A stretch of 64,000 nt of DNA from Pseudomonas fragi (GTDB taxonomy: Bacteria > Pseudomonadota > Gammaproteobacteria > Pseudomonadales > Pseudomonadaceae). The DNA lies in the NCBI RefSeq assembly GCF_002269505.1, contig NZ_NQKQ01000023.1, positions 1 through 64,000 on the forward strand. Reading direction: 5' to 3'. Of this stretch, positions 8,696-19,123 are shown piece after piece. The notes beneath the pieces were generated by a model. The model was not told where the DNA came from, ran no database searches, and worked only from the letters and a program-made list of their open reading frames with translations. How positions within the stretch are numbered: the stretch's first letter is position 1; each line of letters opens with the position of its first letter. The translations under genes and the position numbers were made by a program.

Positions 8696-8782
8696 TGTGG
8701 GAGCGAGCCTGCTCGCGATGCTGGCAGCGTGGTCTTTTAGACAGGCCGCAGTGATGCCATCGCGAGCAGGCTCGCTCCCACA
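8696..8782. repeat. REP pair (25-bp inverted arms)
   Basis: Arms at 8696-8720 and 8758-8782 are perfect inverted copies of the same GTGGGAGCGAGCCTGCTCGC unit found at 2115-2169, separated by 37 bases. It fills the convergent gap between plpD and the MarR gene and may act as a transcript end for both. Confidence 0.9.
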
Positions 8783-8798
8783 ACAGGGATGTGTGAGA

Positions 8799-9233
8799 TC
8801 AGTTCTTTTCGAGGTTATCCAGAATAAGCTTGTGCACCCGCAGGCAAATACGCGCTTCTTCTTCGTCAATGCCTACAAACAGCTCCTGGCGCAACGCAGT
8901 GGCGATGGCTTCAATCTGTTCAATCAGGGGGCGGGCGGAATCACTCAGCACGATCTTTTTGGCGCGCCGGTCTTCGACCACCGAATGACGCTGCACCAGT
9001 CCCTGAGCCTCAAGGCTGTCAAGCAGACGGGCCAGGGTCGGACCTTCAACGCCAACGCTTTGCGCCAGTTCGCGCTGTGTGGGCGCTTCGTCAAAACGGG
9101 CCAGATGCAACAGCACCAGCCAGCGCGCCTGGGACAACCCCAGACCCGCAAGACGACGATCCAGCTCGGCACGCCAGCCACGCGACATTTGGGCCAGTTG
9201 CATACCAAAACGGTGTTGATCGGTTAACGGCAT
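8799..9233 (-). CDS. MarR/SlyA family transcriptional regulator
   Basis: A 144-residue winged-helix dimer-type regulator. QMSRGWRAELDRRLAGLGL is the SlyA-like N-terminal helix, TQRELAQSVGVEGPTLARLLDSLEAQGLVQR the recognition helix-turn-helix, and VEDRRAKKIVLSDSAR the wing. The ATG at 9233 is preferred over a codon 12 residues upstream because MPLTDQHRFGMQLA is the usual N-terminus. It corresponds in position to PA3341, between plpD and recQ. Its targets are not evident; SlyA-type proteins sense aromatic or phenolic ligands and regulate envelope or stress genes. Confidence 0.88.
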   Translation of the reverse strand: MPLTDQHRFGMQLAQMSRGWRAELDRRLAGLGLSQARWLVLLHLARFDEAPTQRELAQSVGVEGPTLARLLDSLEAQGLVQRHSVVEDRRAKKIVLSDSARPLIEQIEAIATALRQELFVGIDEEEARICLRVHKLILDNLEKN

Positions 9234-9352
9234 AAAAAACTCAATGTTTAGACTGAAAATAGAGTGCAACCAATTATTAGTCAGCTAAGCATGCCGCTTG
9301 CTCATAGGCAAGGCCTATAAGTCAATCAATCGTTACATAATCCCCGACCTGG

Positions 9353-11482
<2,130 letters not shown>

Positions 11483-11751
11483 AGAAACTCCAGAAATCGC
11501 CGAAACACCCCTGCGCCAGCGCGATCCGCCGCGCCCGCAAGCCTTTCACAGGCTCGGGCACAGGCCACCGGTACGCTACAATTAACGCAGGGCATCACAA
11601 AACGCGGCAGTATACCCGAGCACTCCCCTGCTGCGGGGGGTGTAATTGCAACACCGATAACCGGGAACTGATGGCAAATGTGCCCTGCGACTGGCTTGGA
11701 AGCTCAAGAAAGCCTAGAATTCACTATCGTTTATTTACTAGGTAACACTTA

Positions 11752-12339
11752 ATGTCCTTCGCTGAGCAACTAACCCGCCTGCAAGCCTTCCTCGACGCCG
11801 ACGAGCTGCATGACGAGGCGCTGGACTACGTGGCCACCCACGGTTATCTGACGGCCCTGTCCATCTGCTCCGAGGAAGTGCCTGAGCGCGAGTGGATCGA
11901 CGCGATCTTCTCTGAAGCTCCGCATTACAAGGATGACGCACAACGTGCCGAAATCGAAGGCACGCTGATCCAGCTCAAGGCTCACATCGCCCGTCAACTG
12001 GCGTCCGATGAAGAGTTCGAACTGCCATGCGACCTGGACCTGGGTGACGAGCCGGATGATTCCGACCTGCGCGGCTGGTGTGTAGGCTTTATGGAAGGCG
12101 TATTCATGCGCGAAGCTGCCTGGTTCGAAACCGCAGAAGAAGAAGTCAGCGAAATGCTCCTGCCAATCATGGTGGGTTCGGGTCTGTTTGATGATCAGCC
12201 TGAGTTCGAAGACATCGCTAAAGATGCCAACCTGATGGACGACATGATCGTTCAGATCCCGGAAGCGCTGACTGCCCTGTACCTGCTGTGCCAGGCACCG
12301 GACGAGAAGCCTGCGATCCTCAAGCCGCGCCACCACTGA
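11752..12339 (+). CDS. YecA/YgfB (UPF0149) family protein
   Basis: A 195-residue acidic cytoplasmic protein of the UPF0149 fold. HDEALDYVATHGYLTALSIC and later LRGWCVGFMEGVFMREAAWF are the family's two conserved blocks. It lacks the C-terminal SEC-C zinc motif present in E. coli YecA. Function of the short form is not established. It is followed after 7 bases by a DUF454 gene, suggesting co-transcription. Confidence 0.85.
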   Translation: MSFAEQLTRLQAFLDADELHDEALDYVATHGYLTALSICSEEVPEREWIDAIFSEAPHYKDDAQRAEIEGTLIQLKAHIARQLASDEEFELPCDLDLGDEPDDSDLRGWCVGFMEGVFMREAAWFETAEEEVSEMLLPIMVGSGLFDDQPEFEDIAKDANLMDDMIVQIPEALTALYLLCQAPDEKPAILKPRHH

Positions 12340-12346
12340 TCCTTTA

Positions 12347-12745
12347 GTGGTTCCGCCCTCTCTCGGCAACCGCCCGCGGTTGCTGCGCTACGCACTGTTT
12401 GCCATCGGCTGGCTGAGCGTAGCGCTGGGGGTGGTCGGCATATTCCTGCCGGTACTGCCTACAACCCCCTTTCTGCTATTGGCTGGCGCATGCTTTGCGC
12501 GCAGTTCGCCGCGTTTTTATCAATGGCTGGTCGAGCACCCGCAGCTCGGGCCGTGGATACGCGACTATCTGGACGGTAATGGCATTCCGCTCAAGGGCAA
12601 GGTCTACGCCATTGGCCTGATGTGGCTGAGCATTGGCGTGTCCTGTTACCTGGTGCCTTTGCCGTGGGCCAGGGGCTTTATGCTGACCAGTGCCGTGCTG
12701 GTGAGCATTTACATCCTGCGGCAAAAAACCCTCGAAAAACCCTGA
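12347..12745 (+). CDS. DUF454 (YbaN) family inner-membrane protein
   Basis: A 132-residue protein with about three membrane helices. It shows the YbaN hallmark VVGIFLPVLPTTPFLLLAGACFARSS followed by HPQLGPWIRDYLDG. GTG start 7 bases after the upstream stop, so translational coupling is likely. The function of DUF454 is unknown. A REP follows immediately. Confidence 0.85.
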   Translation: MVPPSLGNRPRLLRYALFAIGWLSVALGVVGIFLPVLPTTPFLLLAGACFARSSPRFYQWLVEHPQLGPWIRDYLDGNGIPLKGKVYAIGLMWLSIGVSCYLVPLPWARGFMLTSAVLVSIYILRQKTLEKP

Positions 12746-12751
12746 ACCCCT

Positions 12752-12839
12752 TGTGGGAGCGGGCTCGCTCGCGATCGCATCAACTCGGTTTCCCTGACAT
12801 ACCCCGCCGACTGCATCACGAGCAAGCCCGCTCCCACAG
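12752..12839. repeat. REP pair
   Basis: Imperfect inverted REP units: GTGGGAGCGGGCTCGCTCGC at the left end and its inverted relative ending CCCGCTCCCACA at 12838. Convergent position between the DUF454 gene and tapT. Confidence 0.85.
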
Positions 12840-12840
12840 A

Positions 12841-13446
12841 TTACGACTTGTCCCCGTGATTTTTCAGATAGGTATCGGCGCCCATCGCTTCGATCTGCCC
12901 TTCGATCAACGCCTCGAACGGGCGCAGCAGCGCCGTGAACGAAGTCGCAGGCTCCAGAATTTCCAGCGCCTGCACAATCGCTTCCAAAGTAGACAGGGCT
13001 CCCGGCCCCGGCGCCTTGCGCAACCGGTAACGTGACACTGCCCCCTCGGGCAACGTCACCCGCGGCAATTGCGCCAGCAACGGATTAAGGTGCAGCAACT
13101 TGCGCGCCTTGCGCCAGGTACCGTCCGGCACCACCAACAGCAACGGCAGCTGTTGATCGCCAACAGTGTCAGCCTCGATCAATTGCGCATCGTCACCGGG
13201 AAACAGCAACCGCGCCCGATACCCCGGCGGGTTGAGCAAGGTCGCCAAATCTTCGAACACCTCGCCCACCACCAATTGGGCATTGGTCAGCCCCAGGGCT
13301 GCAAGACGAGCGGTGTTCAGTGCGTGATTGACCTCACTGGGGTGCTGCAACAGCAACACGCGGGTATGGCTTGCAAGTTGCGGGATAAGTTCGCACAGGC
13401 AGTGGGTTTGCGGGCGCATGCAGCGCGAGCATTGGGCTCGGGACAT
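12841..13446 (-). CDS. tapT: tRNA-uridine aminocarboxypropyltransferase (DTW domain)
   Basis: A 201-residue DTW-domain protein. The N-terminus has a zinc-type cluster CSRCMRPQTHCLC, then LLLQHPSEVNHALNTARLA (SAM-binding region) and VVPDGTWRKARKLL containing the DTW-like motif. Proteins of this type (TapT/YfiP) transfer the 3-amino-3-carboxypropyl group of SAM to U47 of tRNAs. ATG at 13446 is chosen: the upstream in-frame codon at 13467 is TTG and would overlap the LysR stop. It lies directly downstream of the LysR gene on the same strand. Confidence 0.85.
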   Translation of the reverse strand: MSRAQCSRCMRPQTHCLCELIPQLASHTRVLLLQHPSEVNHALNTARLAALGLTNAQLVVGEVFEDLATLLNPPGYRARLLFPGDDAQLIEADTVGDQQLPLLLVVPDGTWRKARKLLHLNPLLAQLPRVTLPEGAVSRYRLRKAPGPGALSTLEAIVQALEILEPATSFTALLRPFEALIEGQIEAMGADTYLKNHGDKS

Positions 13447-13463
13447 AGAGTAAACAGGCTCGT

Positions 13464-14357
13464 TCAAGGTTTATGAAGCTGTGCTTTGAGCAGGTCGCGA
13501 AAAGTCTGGATCAAGGGTTCGCGGCTGCGACCACGGCGCACGATCATCGAGAACGGCGCCTGATAACCAAAGGTCGCGGGCAGCAGCACGCGCAGGTCGC
13601 CCTTCTCCACCCAGGGCTCGGCATAGTGCTCGGGCAAGTAACCGATATAGGCACCCGATAGCACCAGAATCAGTTGTGCCTCCATGCTGTCCACCGTCGC
13701 CGCGCTGTGCTTGAAGCCGTGGCGCGCCAGCTCGGCCTGGCTCCAGTAACCGCGCCCGACCATGCGTTGCTGGGTAATCACCGGCCCGGGGATGCGCCGC
13801 TCGCTAAACAACGGATGGCGGCTGCTGCAATACAGCCAGTGCTGCTCGCGGTACAACGGCTGATAGACCAGCCCGCTCATACGCGTGGAAAACGCACCGA
13901 TGGCCAGGTCCAGGCGGTTGTCCTGCACCCCGAGCTGCAGTTCATACGGGCTCATCACCGATAAATGCAGGTGCACCGCCGGGTGCTCCTGGCTATAGGC
14001 ACCAATGGCCTCGGCAAAGGGCAAAGCCTTGTCGTTGACCGTCGAGTCGATCACGCCCAGGTTCAGGGTACCGCGCAGCTCACCCTTGAGCGCCGCCGCG
14101 TATTGTTCGAAACCCTCCAGTTCGCCCAACAGGCGCAAGGTTTCCTGATGGAACAACTCACCCTTGCTGGTCAGGCTGAATCCGCCACGACCGCGATGGC
14201 ACAGCACCAACCCCAGATTGGCTTCGAGCTGGCTCATATAGGTGCTGATGGCCGAGGTCGAGAGGTTAAGCGCCTGCTGGGCATTGGCGAACCCCTGGTG
14301 TCTGACCACACTGGCAAAGATTCGCAATAGTTTCAGGTCGGGTAAAGCGTTGGCCAT
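13464..14357 (-). CDS. gbuR: LysR regulator, GbuR-like
   Basis: A 297-residue LysR protein. The N-terminal winged HTH is LLRIFASVVRHQGFANAQQALNLS with STSAISTYMSQLE; the substrate-binding domain spans about 90-295. It is divergent from the ureohydrolase gene, as gbuR (PA1422) is from gbuA in P. aeruginosa, where 4-guanidinobutyrate is the inducer. The 265-base intergenic region contains a palindromic repeat (14396-14483) and a dyad TTAGTT-N12-AACTAA that may be its operator. The ligand assignment follows from context. Confidence 0.75.
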   Translation of the reverse strand: MANALPDLKLLRIFASVVRHQGFANAQQALNLSTSAISTYMSQLEANLGLVLCHRGRGGFSLTSKGELFHQETLRLLGELEGFEQYAAALKGELRGTLNLGVIDSTVNDKALPFAEAIGAYSQEHPAVHLHLSVMSPYELQLGVQDNRLDLAIGAFSTRMSGLVYQPLYREQHWLYCSSRHPLFSERRIPGPVITQQRMVGRGYWSQAELARHGFKHSAATVDSMEAQLILVLSGAYIGYLPEHYAEPWVEKGDLRVLLPATFGYQAPFSMIVRRGRSREPLIQTFRDLLKAQLHKP

Positions 14358-14395
14358 GAGGGTTCCGAGTTTCTGGTCGGTCGATGGTGGCGCGA

Positions 14396-14483
14396 GCCCT
14401 CACCCCAACCCTCTCCCGGAGGGAGAGGGAGCTGATCTGCGCAGATTTCAAGTTCCCGCACGGTCCATGGCCAGGGTGAGGGC
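14396..14483. repeat. Nested palindromic intergenic repeat
   Basis: Outer arms GCCCTCACCC (14396-14405) and GGGTGAGGGC (14474-14483); inner hairpin CCCTCTCCC / GGGAGAGGG (14409-14429); a third palindrome ATCTGCGCAGAT lies within (14434-14445). Same organisation as 68-110. It sits inside the divergent gbuR-gbuA control region. Confidence 0.75.
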
Positions 14484-14514
14484 CTGGGGGCACAGTCTAT
14501 CTCTAGCCCGCCCA

Positions 14515-14538
14515 TTAGTTTAGAAAAACCTGAACTAA
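14515..14538. promoter_or_regulatory. Candidate LysR operator for gbuA
   Basis: Perfect dyad TTAGTT (14515-14520), 12 bases, AACTAA (14533-14538), lying 85 bases before the ureohydrolase start in the region divergent with the LysR gene. Size and placement fit a LysR recognition site. Assignment is inference from position. Confidence 0.5.
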
Positions 14539-14622
14539 GTATTTGCCCGCAGCGATTCTTCCCGCCTCGCACCTTTCGCAGAATCGAGCGCCATAACCAC
14601 AACAAACGACGAGGCCTTACCC

Positions 14623-15573
14623 GTGGACAAAATTCTTCATCAACCACTGGGCGGTAATGAAATGCCGCGCTTCGCCGGCATCGCCACCATGATGCGCCTG
14701 CCGCACCTGCAATCGGCCGCTGGCCTGGACGCCGCTTTTGTCGGCGTACCCCTGGACATCGGCACCTCGCTGCGGGCCGGCACCCGTTTCGGGCCCCGCG
14801 AGATTCGCGCCGAATCGGTGATGATCCGCCCTTACAACATGGCCACCGGCGCCGCGCCCTTTGATTCACTGTCGGTTGCCGATATCGGCGATGTGGCGAT
14901 CAACACCTTCAACCTGCTGGACGCCGTGCGCATCATCGAAGAGGCCTACGATGAAATCCTCGAACACAACGTGATCCCCATGACTCTGGGCGGTGATCAC
15001 ACCATCACCCTGCCGATCCTGCGGGCCATCCACAAAAAGCACGGCAAGGTCGGCCTGGTGCATATCGATGCCCATGCCGATGTAAACGATCATATGTTCG
15101 GTGAGAAAATCGCCCACGGCACCACCTTCCGCCGTGCCGTCGAAGAAGGCCTGCTGGACTGTGATCGCGTGGTGCAGATCGGTCTGCGCGCCCAGGGTTA
15201 CACCGCCGAAGACTTCAACTGGAGCCGCAAGCAGGGGTTTCGAGTGGTGCAGGCCGAAGAGTGCTGGCATAAATCCCTGACGCCCTTGATGGCCGAAGTG
15301 CGCGAGAAAGTCGGTAACGGCCCGGTGTACCTGAGCTTTGATATCGACGGCATCGACCCGGCCTGGGCGCCGGGCACCGGCACCCCGGAAATCGGCGGCC
15401 TGACCACCATCCAGGCCATGGAAGTGATCCGCGGCTGCCAGGGTCTCGACCTGGTCGGCTGCGATCTGGTAGAAGTCTCGCCGCCGTACGACACCACCGG
15501 CAACACCTCGTTGCTGGGCGCGAACCTGCTGTACGAAATGCTGTGCGTGCTGCCCGGTGTTGTACACCGATAA
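14623..15573 (+). CDS. gbuA: Guanidinobutyrase/agmatinase family ureohydrolase
   Basis: A 316-residue ureohydrolase. All metal motifs of the binuclear manganese site are present: GGDHTITLP, HIDAHADVND and SFDIDGIDPAWAPGTGTPE. It hydrolyses a guanidino compound to urea and an amine. It is commonly annotated SpeB, but its N-terminus (HQPLGGNEMPRF), its divergent LysR and the following sodium symporter match gbuA (PA1421), which converts 4-guanidinobutyrate to GABA in the arginine transaminase pathway. GTG start with GAGG upstream. Substrate is inferred from synteny and remembered similarity; agmatine cannot be excluded. Confidence 0.85.
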   Translation: MDKILHQPLGGNEMPRFAGIATMMRLPHLQSAAGLDAAFVGVPLDIGTSLRAGTRFGPREIRAESVMIRPYNMATGAAPFDSLSVADIGDVAINTFNLLDAVRIIEEAYDEILEHNVIPMTLGGDHTITLPILRAIHKKHGKVGLVHIDAHADVNDHMFGEKIAHGTTFRRAVEEGLLDCDRVVQIGLRAQGYTAEDFNWSRKQGFRVVQAEECWHKSLTPLMAEVREKVGNGPVYLSFDIDGIDPAWAPGTGTPEIGGLTTIQAMEVIRGCQGLDLVGCDLVEVSPPYDTTGNTSLLGANLLYEMLCVLPGVVHR

Positions 15574-15669
15574 GGACATCTCTGCGGTGCCAGCAAGCCT
15601 TGTGCTTATGGCACCAAGCCACCGTGCTTTAGCTGCATCCATAAAAAAAATAATCGGAGATTCGCCATC

Positions 15670-17049
15670 ATGGCTCTAGATCTACTGGTCGTCCTTATCT
15701 ACGCAGCGGCAATGCTGGTGCTCGGTTACTACGGCATGCGCAAGGCCAAAACCCACGAAGACTATCTGGTTGCCGGGCGCAACCTGGGCCCCACGTTGTA
15801 CATGGGCACAATGGCCGCCACCGTACTGGGCGGCGCATCCACCGTGGGCACCGTCCGCCTGGGCTATGTGCACGGGATTTCCGGCTTCTGGCTGTGTGCC
15901 GCACTGGGTTGCGGAATCATCGCGCTAAACCTGTTTTTGGCCAAGCCGCTACTCAAGCTGAAAATTTTCACCGTCACTCAGGTGCTGGAAAAGCGCTACA
16001 ACCCGATGGCCCGCCAGGCCAGTGCGGTGATCATGTTGGCCTACGCGCTGATGATCGGCGTGACCTCGATCCTGGCCATCGGCACCGTTCTGGAAGTGCT
16101 GTTCGGCCTGCCGTTCTGGATCTCGGTACTGGTCGGCGGCGGCGTGGTAGTGATCTACTCCACCGTAGGCGGCATGTGGTCGCTGACCCTGACCGATATC
16201 GTGCAGTTCGTGATCAAGACCGTCGGCCTGATGTTCGTGTTGCTGCCCATCTGCCTGTACCGCGTAGGTGGCTGGGACGAACTGGTGAGCAAATTGCCGG
16301 CCTCGAACTTCAGTTTCACCAGCATTGGCTGGGACACGATCATTACCTACTTCATGATCTACTTCTTCGGCATCCTCATCGGCCAGGACATCTGGCAACG
16401 GGTGTTCACCGCTAAAACCGCCAAAGTGGCCAAGTATGCCGGCACCTTCGCCGGGTTCTACTGCATCCTCTACGGTCTGACCTGTGCATTGATCGGCATG
16501 GCCGCCCATGTGCTGATTCCTGACCTGGACAACGTCAACAACGCCTTTGCCGCCATCGTCAAAGTGTCGTTGCCAGATGGTATTCGCGGGCTGGTGATTG
16601 CCGCAGCGCTGGCAGCCATGATGTCCACCGCCAGTGCCGGCTTGCTGGCAGCCTCCACCGTACTGACCGAAGACCTGCTGCCAAGGCTGCGCGGCGGCAA
16701 GCAGTCGAGCCTGCGGATCAACCGCCTGTTTACCCTGCTGACGGGCATTGCCGTACTGGGCATCGCACTGGTGGTGTCTGATGTAATCAGCGCCCTGACC
16801 CTGGCCTATAACCTGCTGGTGGGGGGCATGCTGGTGCCATTGATCGGGGCGATTTTCTGGAAACGCGCCACCACTGCGGGCGCCATAACCAGCATGAGCC
16901 TGGGGTTTGTCACTGCACTGGCATTTATGATCAAGGACGGCCTGGATGCCAACACGCCGATCTACTACAGCCTGGGTGTGGCACTGGTCAGCTTTGTTGT
17001 GGTCAGCCTGCTCGACCGACGCCCGGTTGCGGTAGCCAGCGTCGCCTGA
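15670..17049 (+). CDS. Sodium:solute symporter, probable guanidino-compound uptake
   Basis: A 459-residue SSS-family transporter with about 13 membrane helices. Visible family features are the N-terminal LVAGRNLGPTLYMGTMAATVLGGAS (sodium-site region of helix 1), GGMWSLTLTDIVQF, and AAALAAMMSTASAGLLAASTVL in helix 8 with conserved Ser residues. It follows gbuA by 96 bases and a terminator lies just after it, so the two likely form one unit that imports and degrades 4-guanidinobutyrate (compare PA1418). The substrate is inferred only from this context. Confidence 0.85.
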   Translation: MALDLLVVLIYAAAMLVLGYYGMRKAKTHEDYLVAGRNLGPTLYMGTMAATVLGGASTVGTVRLGYVHGISGFWLCAALGCGIIALNLFLAKPLLKLKIFTVTQVLEKRYNPMARQASAVIMLAYALMIGVTSILAIGTVLEVLFGLPFWISVLVGGGVVVIYSTVGGMWSLTLTDIVQFVIKTVGLMFVLLPICLYRVGGWDELVSKLPASNFSFTSIGWDTIITYFMIYFFGILIGQDIWQRVFTAKTAKVAKYAGTFAGFYCILYGLTCALIGMAAHVLIPDLDNVNNAFAAIVKVSLPDGIRGLVIAAALAAMMSTASAGLLAASTVLTEDLLPRLRGGKQSSLRINRLFTLLTGIAVLGIALVVSDVISALTLAYNLLVGGMLVPLIGAIFWKRATTAGAITSMSLGFVTALAFMIKDGLDANTPIYYSLGVALVSFVVVSLLDRRPVAVASVA

Positions 17050-17063
17050 CAAAGGTTGTCTTC

Positions 17064-17099
17064 AGCGGGTACGACGTCGCAGGTCGTGCCCGCTTTTTC
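17064..17099 (+). terminator. Rho-independent terminator of gbuA-symporter unit
   Basis: Imperfect stem AGCGGGTACGAC / GTCGTGCCCGCT followed by TTTTTCTT, 15 bases after the symporter stop. Confidence 0.7.
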
Positions 17100-17262
17100 T
17101 TCCGATCCATTTTCCTACGATAGCGAACACCAATACCCCGCCGATACAGCGCCTTGTCGCTGCCAGCCCATGAATCAGCCCAACTACGCTTGAAAAGCGG
17201 CGACACGGGATGTTGCCGCACAACTTCATGCAATCCGTGACTGATTAAATGGACTTAACATC

Positions 17263-17745
17263 ATGACCCTCTTCAGCAAGTACCTGATCACCGCCATTGC
17301 GGCCGTCACCGCGACGCTAACCGGCGTAAACGCTCACGCAGATGTCACCACACTGACATTCGAAATCGTCAACAACACCTCGGGACCACTCAAACTCAAC
17401 CGTTCGAACTGGAACCTGGCACTGGCCGAGCCGGGGTTCTTTGATGTGGATGCGTATAGCAAACACTCATATGAAGCGAACTATAAAACCAACTTCGGTT
17501 ACCCACGCAAAACCCCTGCGACACTGCGCGAAGTCATTTCATATGCCAATGGCAATCGGGAGTGCACCTTTACTACAGTGCTGCGGGTTACCCAGTCATT
17601 CGGCGTATTCAGGCCAACGCTCGAAGCCACGCGTTCAGCCAGTGCAACCTCAACGGGTATGGATGATGTGAAATGTGAAGCGCGGGTCACAGCCAAAACA
17701 GACGAAGCGCCGCTGGATTACAGCGTGCGCTTTACCATGGGCTGA
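17263..17745 (+). CDS. Secreted protein of unknown function
   Basis: A 160-residue protein with a clear signal peptide (MTLFSKYLITAIAAVTATLTG to cleavage after NAHA, about residue 26). The mature part (about 134 residues) starts with beta-strand-like LTFEIVNNTSGPLKLNRSNW and is rich in Thr, Ser and Asn, with Cys residues in NRECTF and VKCEAR that could form one disulfide. I do not recognise the family. A periplasmic or extracellular beta-sandwich is plausible. It stands alone between the symporter and the PA1414-type gene. Confidence 0.75.
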   Translation: MTLFSKYLITAIAAVTATLTGVNAHADVTTLTFEIVNNTSGPLKLNRSNWNLALAEPGFFDVDAYSKHSYEANYKTNFGYPRKTPATLREVISYANGNRECTFTTVLRVTQSFGVFRPTLEATRSASATSTGMDDVKCEARVTAKTDEAPLDYSVRFTMG

Positions 17746-17762
17746 AAAGCCCTGAAGGGAGG

Positions 17763-17780
17763 GGGCAGCTCACACTGCCC
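17763..17780. terminator. Short hairpin, possible bidirectional transcript end
   Basis: GGGCAG / CTGCCC stem with a 6-base loop followed by TTTGC, 17 bases after the secreted-protein stop and facing the end of the convergent PA1414-type gene. Weak T-run. Confidence 0.4.
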
Positions 17781-17863
17781 TTTGCATACTTGCAGCCCTT
17801 GGCCCTGTGCCGGGCGAACCGCAAGCACAAGGCAATCAACCTGCCAGCAGTACTGACGCGCCC

Positions 17864-17989
17864 TTAGCGGCGGCGTTGCGGACGGCGGCGCGGATCCTCG
17901 ACGGGAATCGGCACGGGTTGCATTGGCGGCTCGATCAGGCCGAGAGCCACACCAAGGTCATGGAGCCAGGTTTGCAGTTTGTCTTTCAT
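17864..17989 (-). CDS. PA1414-type small protein / host of a SicX-like sRNA
   Basis: A 41-codon frame on the minus strand: MKDKLQTWLHDLGVALGLI then a proline-rich middle and an arginine-rich end DPRRRPQRRR. I recognise it as the small conserved Pseudomonas family represented by PA1414. It has a strong ribosome site (AAGGGGGA) 5 bases before ATG and a promoter with an Anr-type box at 18044-18084. In P. aeruginosa the PA1414 locus is reported, from memory, as the source of the low-oxygen sRNA SicX, so the RNA may matter more than the peptide. It is also near the gbuA region in PAO1, which supports orthology. Whether the peptide is made cannot be judged here. Confidence 0.7.
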   Translation of the reverse strand: MKDKLQTWLHDLGVALGLIEPPMQPVPIPVEDPRRRPQRRR

Positions 17990-18043
17990 ATATCCCCCTT
18001 GGGGTCACTCTGGCGACGGGAATTCAGTGGTCGCTTCGTACAG

Positions 18044-18084
18044 ATAATAGTCCTAACTCCTACAAGATGCTTGCTTAAGGTCAA
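18044..18084 (-). promoter_or_regulatory. Candidate Anr/FNR-dependent class II promoter
   Basis: On the minus strand, TTGACCTTAAGCAA (plus positions 18071-18084) matches the Anr/FNR consensus TTGAT-N4-ATCAA at 8 of 10 defined bases. TATTAT (plus 18044-18049) is a good -10. With a start at about 18037 the box is centred near -40.5, the spacing of class II FNR/Anr activation. The leader to the ATG would be about 47 bases. Confidence 0.65.
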
Positions 18085-18117
18085 TGAACTTTAGGCTAAG
18101 CCCTGCACCTGTATGAT

Positions 18118-19020
18118 TCAGGCCGGCACTGGAAGTTGCAGCGATAATTCAGAAATGTGCGGCGAATGGGCCTGTTGCAGCTCTATCCAGGCATTCAGGT
18201 TTGCCCCCGTCATGCCTTTTCGCCACATCAACCATGTTGTGGCACTGGCAAAAGGTTGTTTCAAGGGGTGTACGCTTACATTTTCTCGCCCCGGCAAACT
18301 GGCCAACATCGACGCAGGCATCAACGCGACCCCCGAACCGGCCACCACACACGCCAGCATCCCTTGATAGGACTCGATCTCCATCACCCGCCCCATAGCC
18401 GCCCGATCACTGGCGTACCAGGCTTCCAGCCGCGCCCGGTATGAACAGCCCTGACGAAAGGTGAACACTTCACGACCCTGAACATCCCTGGCGCGGGTTA
18501 TCGGTGGATGATCCAGATCACTGATCAGCACCAGACGCTCTTCGCAGAACTCCACGCCATCCAGTCCGGCCAGCTCCAGCGGGCCATCCACCAGCGCAGC
18601 GTCCAGGCGCCCGGTCAACAGGCCTTCGAGCAGTTCCCCACTGGGGGCCGATTGCACATGCAGATTCACTGCCGGATAAGCGCGGTGATAGCGAGCCAAC
18701 AGACTCGGCAAATGAATCGCCGCTGTGCTGTACATCGTCCCCAGCGTGAACTTGCCCGCAGGTACCCCGCCTTGCACTGCGCCCAGCGCTTCATCATGCA
18801 GGGCGAATAGACGTGCGGTGTAGTCCAGCAGCACCTGCCCTGCCGGAGATAGCTGCAAGCGCTGGCGCTCGCGCATAAACAACTCAACTCCCATCTGCTC
18901 TTCCAGCTGTTTCAGGCGGGTCGACAAGTTGGAGGGCACGCGATGCAAACGTTCAGCCGCACGGGTAATCGAACCCTCTTCGGCCACGGCCTGAAAAATA
19001 CGCAACTGACTGAACTCCAC
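18118..19020 (-). CDS. LysR family transcriptional regulator
   Basis: A 300-residue LysR protein: MEFSQLRIFQAVAEEG, HTH in SITRAAERLHRVPSNLSTRL, and an effector domain (about 90-295). GTG at 19020 is preferred because GGAGAA lies 7 bases upstream and the usual N-terminus begins MEFSQL; an in-frame TTG four codons earlier is less likely. It is divergent from an MFS gene of the YbfB/YjiJ type with about 100 bases between, the common pairing of a LysR regulator with the exporter it controls. The effector is unknown. Confidence 0.9.
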   Translation of the reverse strand: MEFSQLRIFQAVAEEGSITRAAERLHRVPSNLSTRLKQLEEQMGVELFMRERQRLQLSPAGQVLLDYTARLFALHDEALGAVQGGVPAGKFTLGTMYSTAAIHLPSLLARYHRAYPAVNLHVQSAPSGELLEGLLTGRLDAALVDGPLELAGLDGVEFCEERLVLISDLDHPPITRARDVQGREVFTFRQGCSYRARLEAWYASDRAAMGRVMEIESYQGMLACVVAGSGVALMPASMLASLPGRENVSVHPLKQPFASATTWLMWRKGMTGANLNAWIELQQAHSPHISELSLQLPVPA

Positions 19021-19123
19021 AACATTCTCCAAAACAGAACAAGTAGCTCACTATTATTCATTTTTAAGGAAAGTCAATTCACTCTAGCCTGACGGTCATT
19101 GTTCTCCCTCAGGAATCCGCAAC

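Noticed and set aside
15949..17052. Minus-strand frame of 367 codons, His/Gln-rich, over the symporter
   Set aside because: Typical reverse-complement artefact of a hydrophobic membrane protein gene.
18118..19123. Fur box in the LysR-MFS intergenic region (CACTATTATTCATTTT)
   Set aside because: Too few matches to the 19-bp Fur palindrome.
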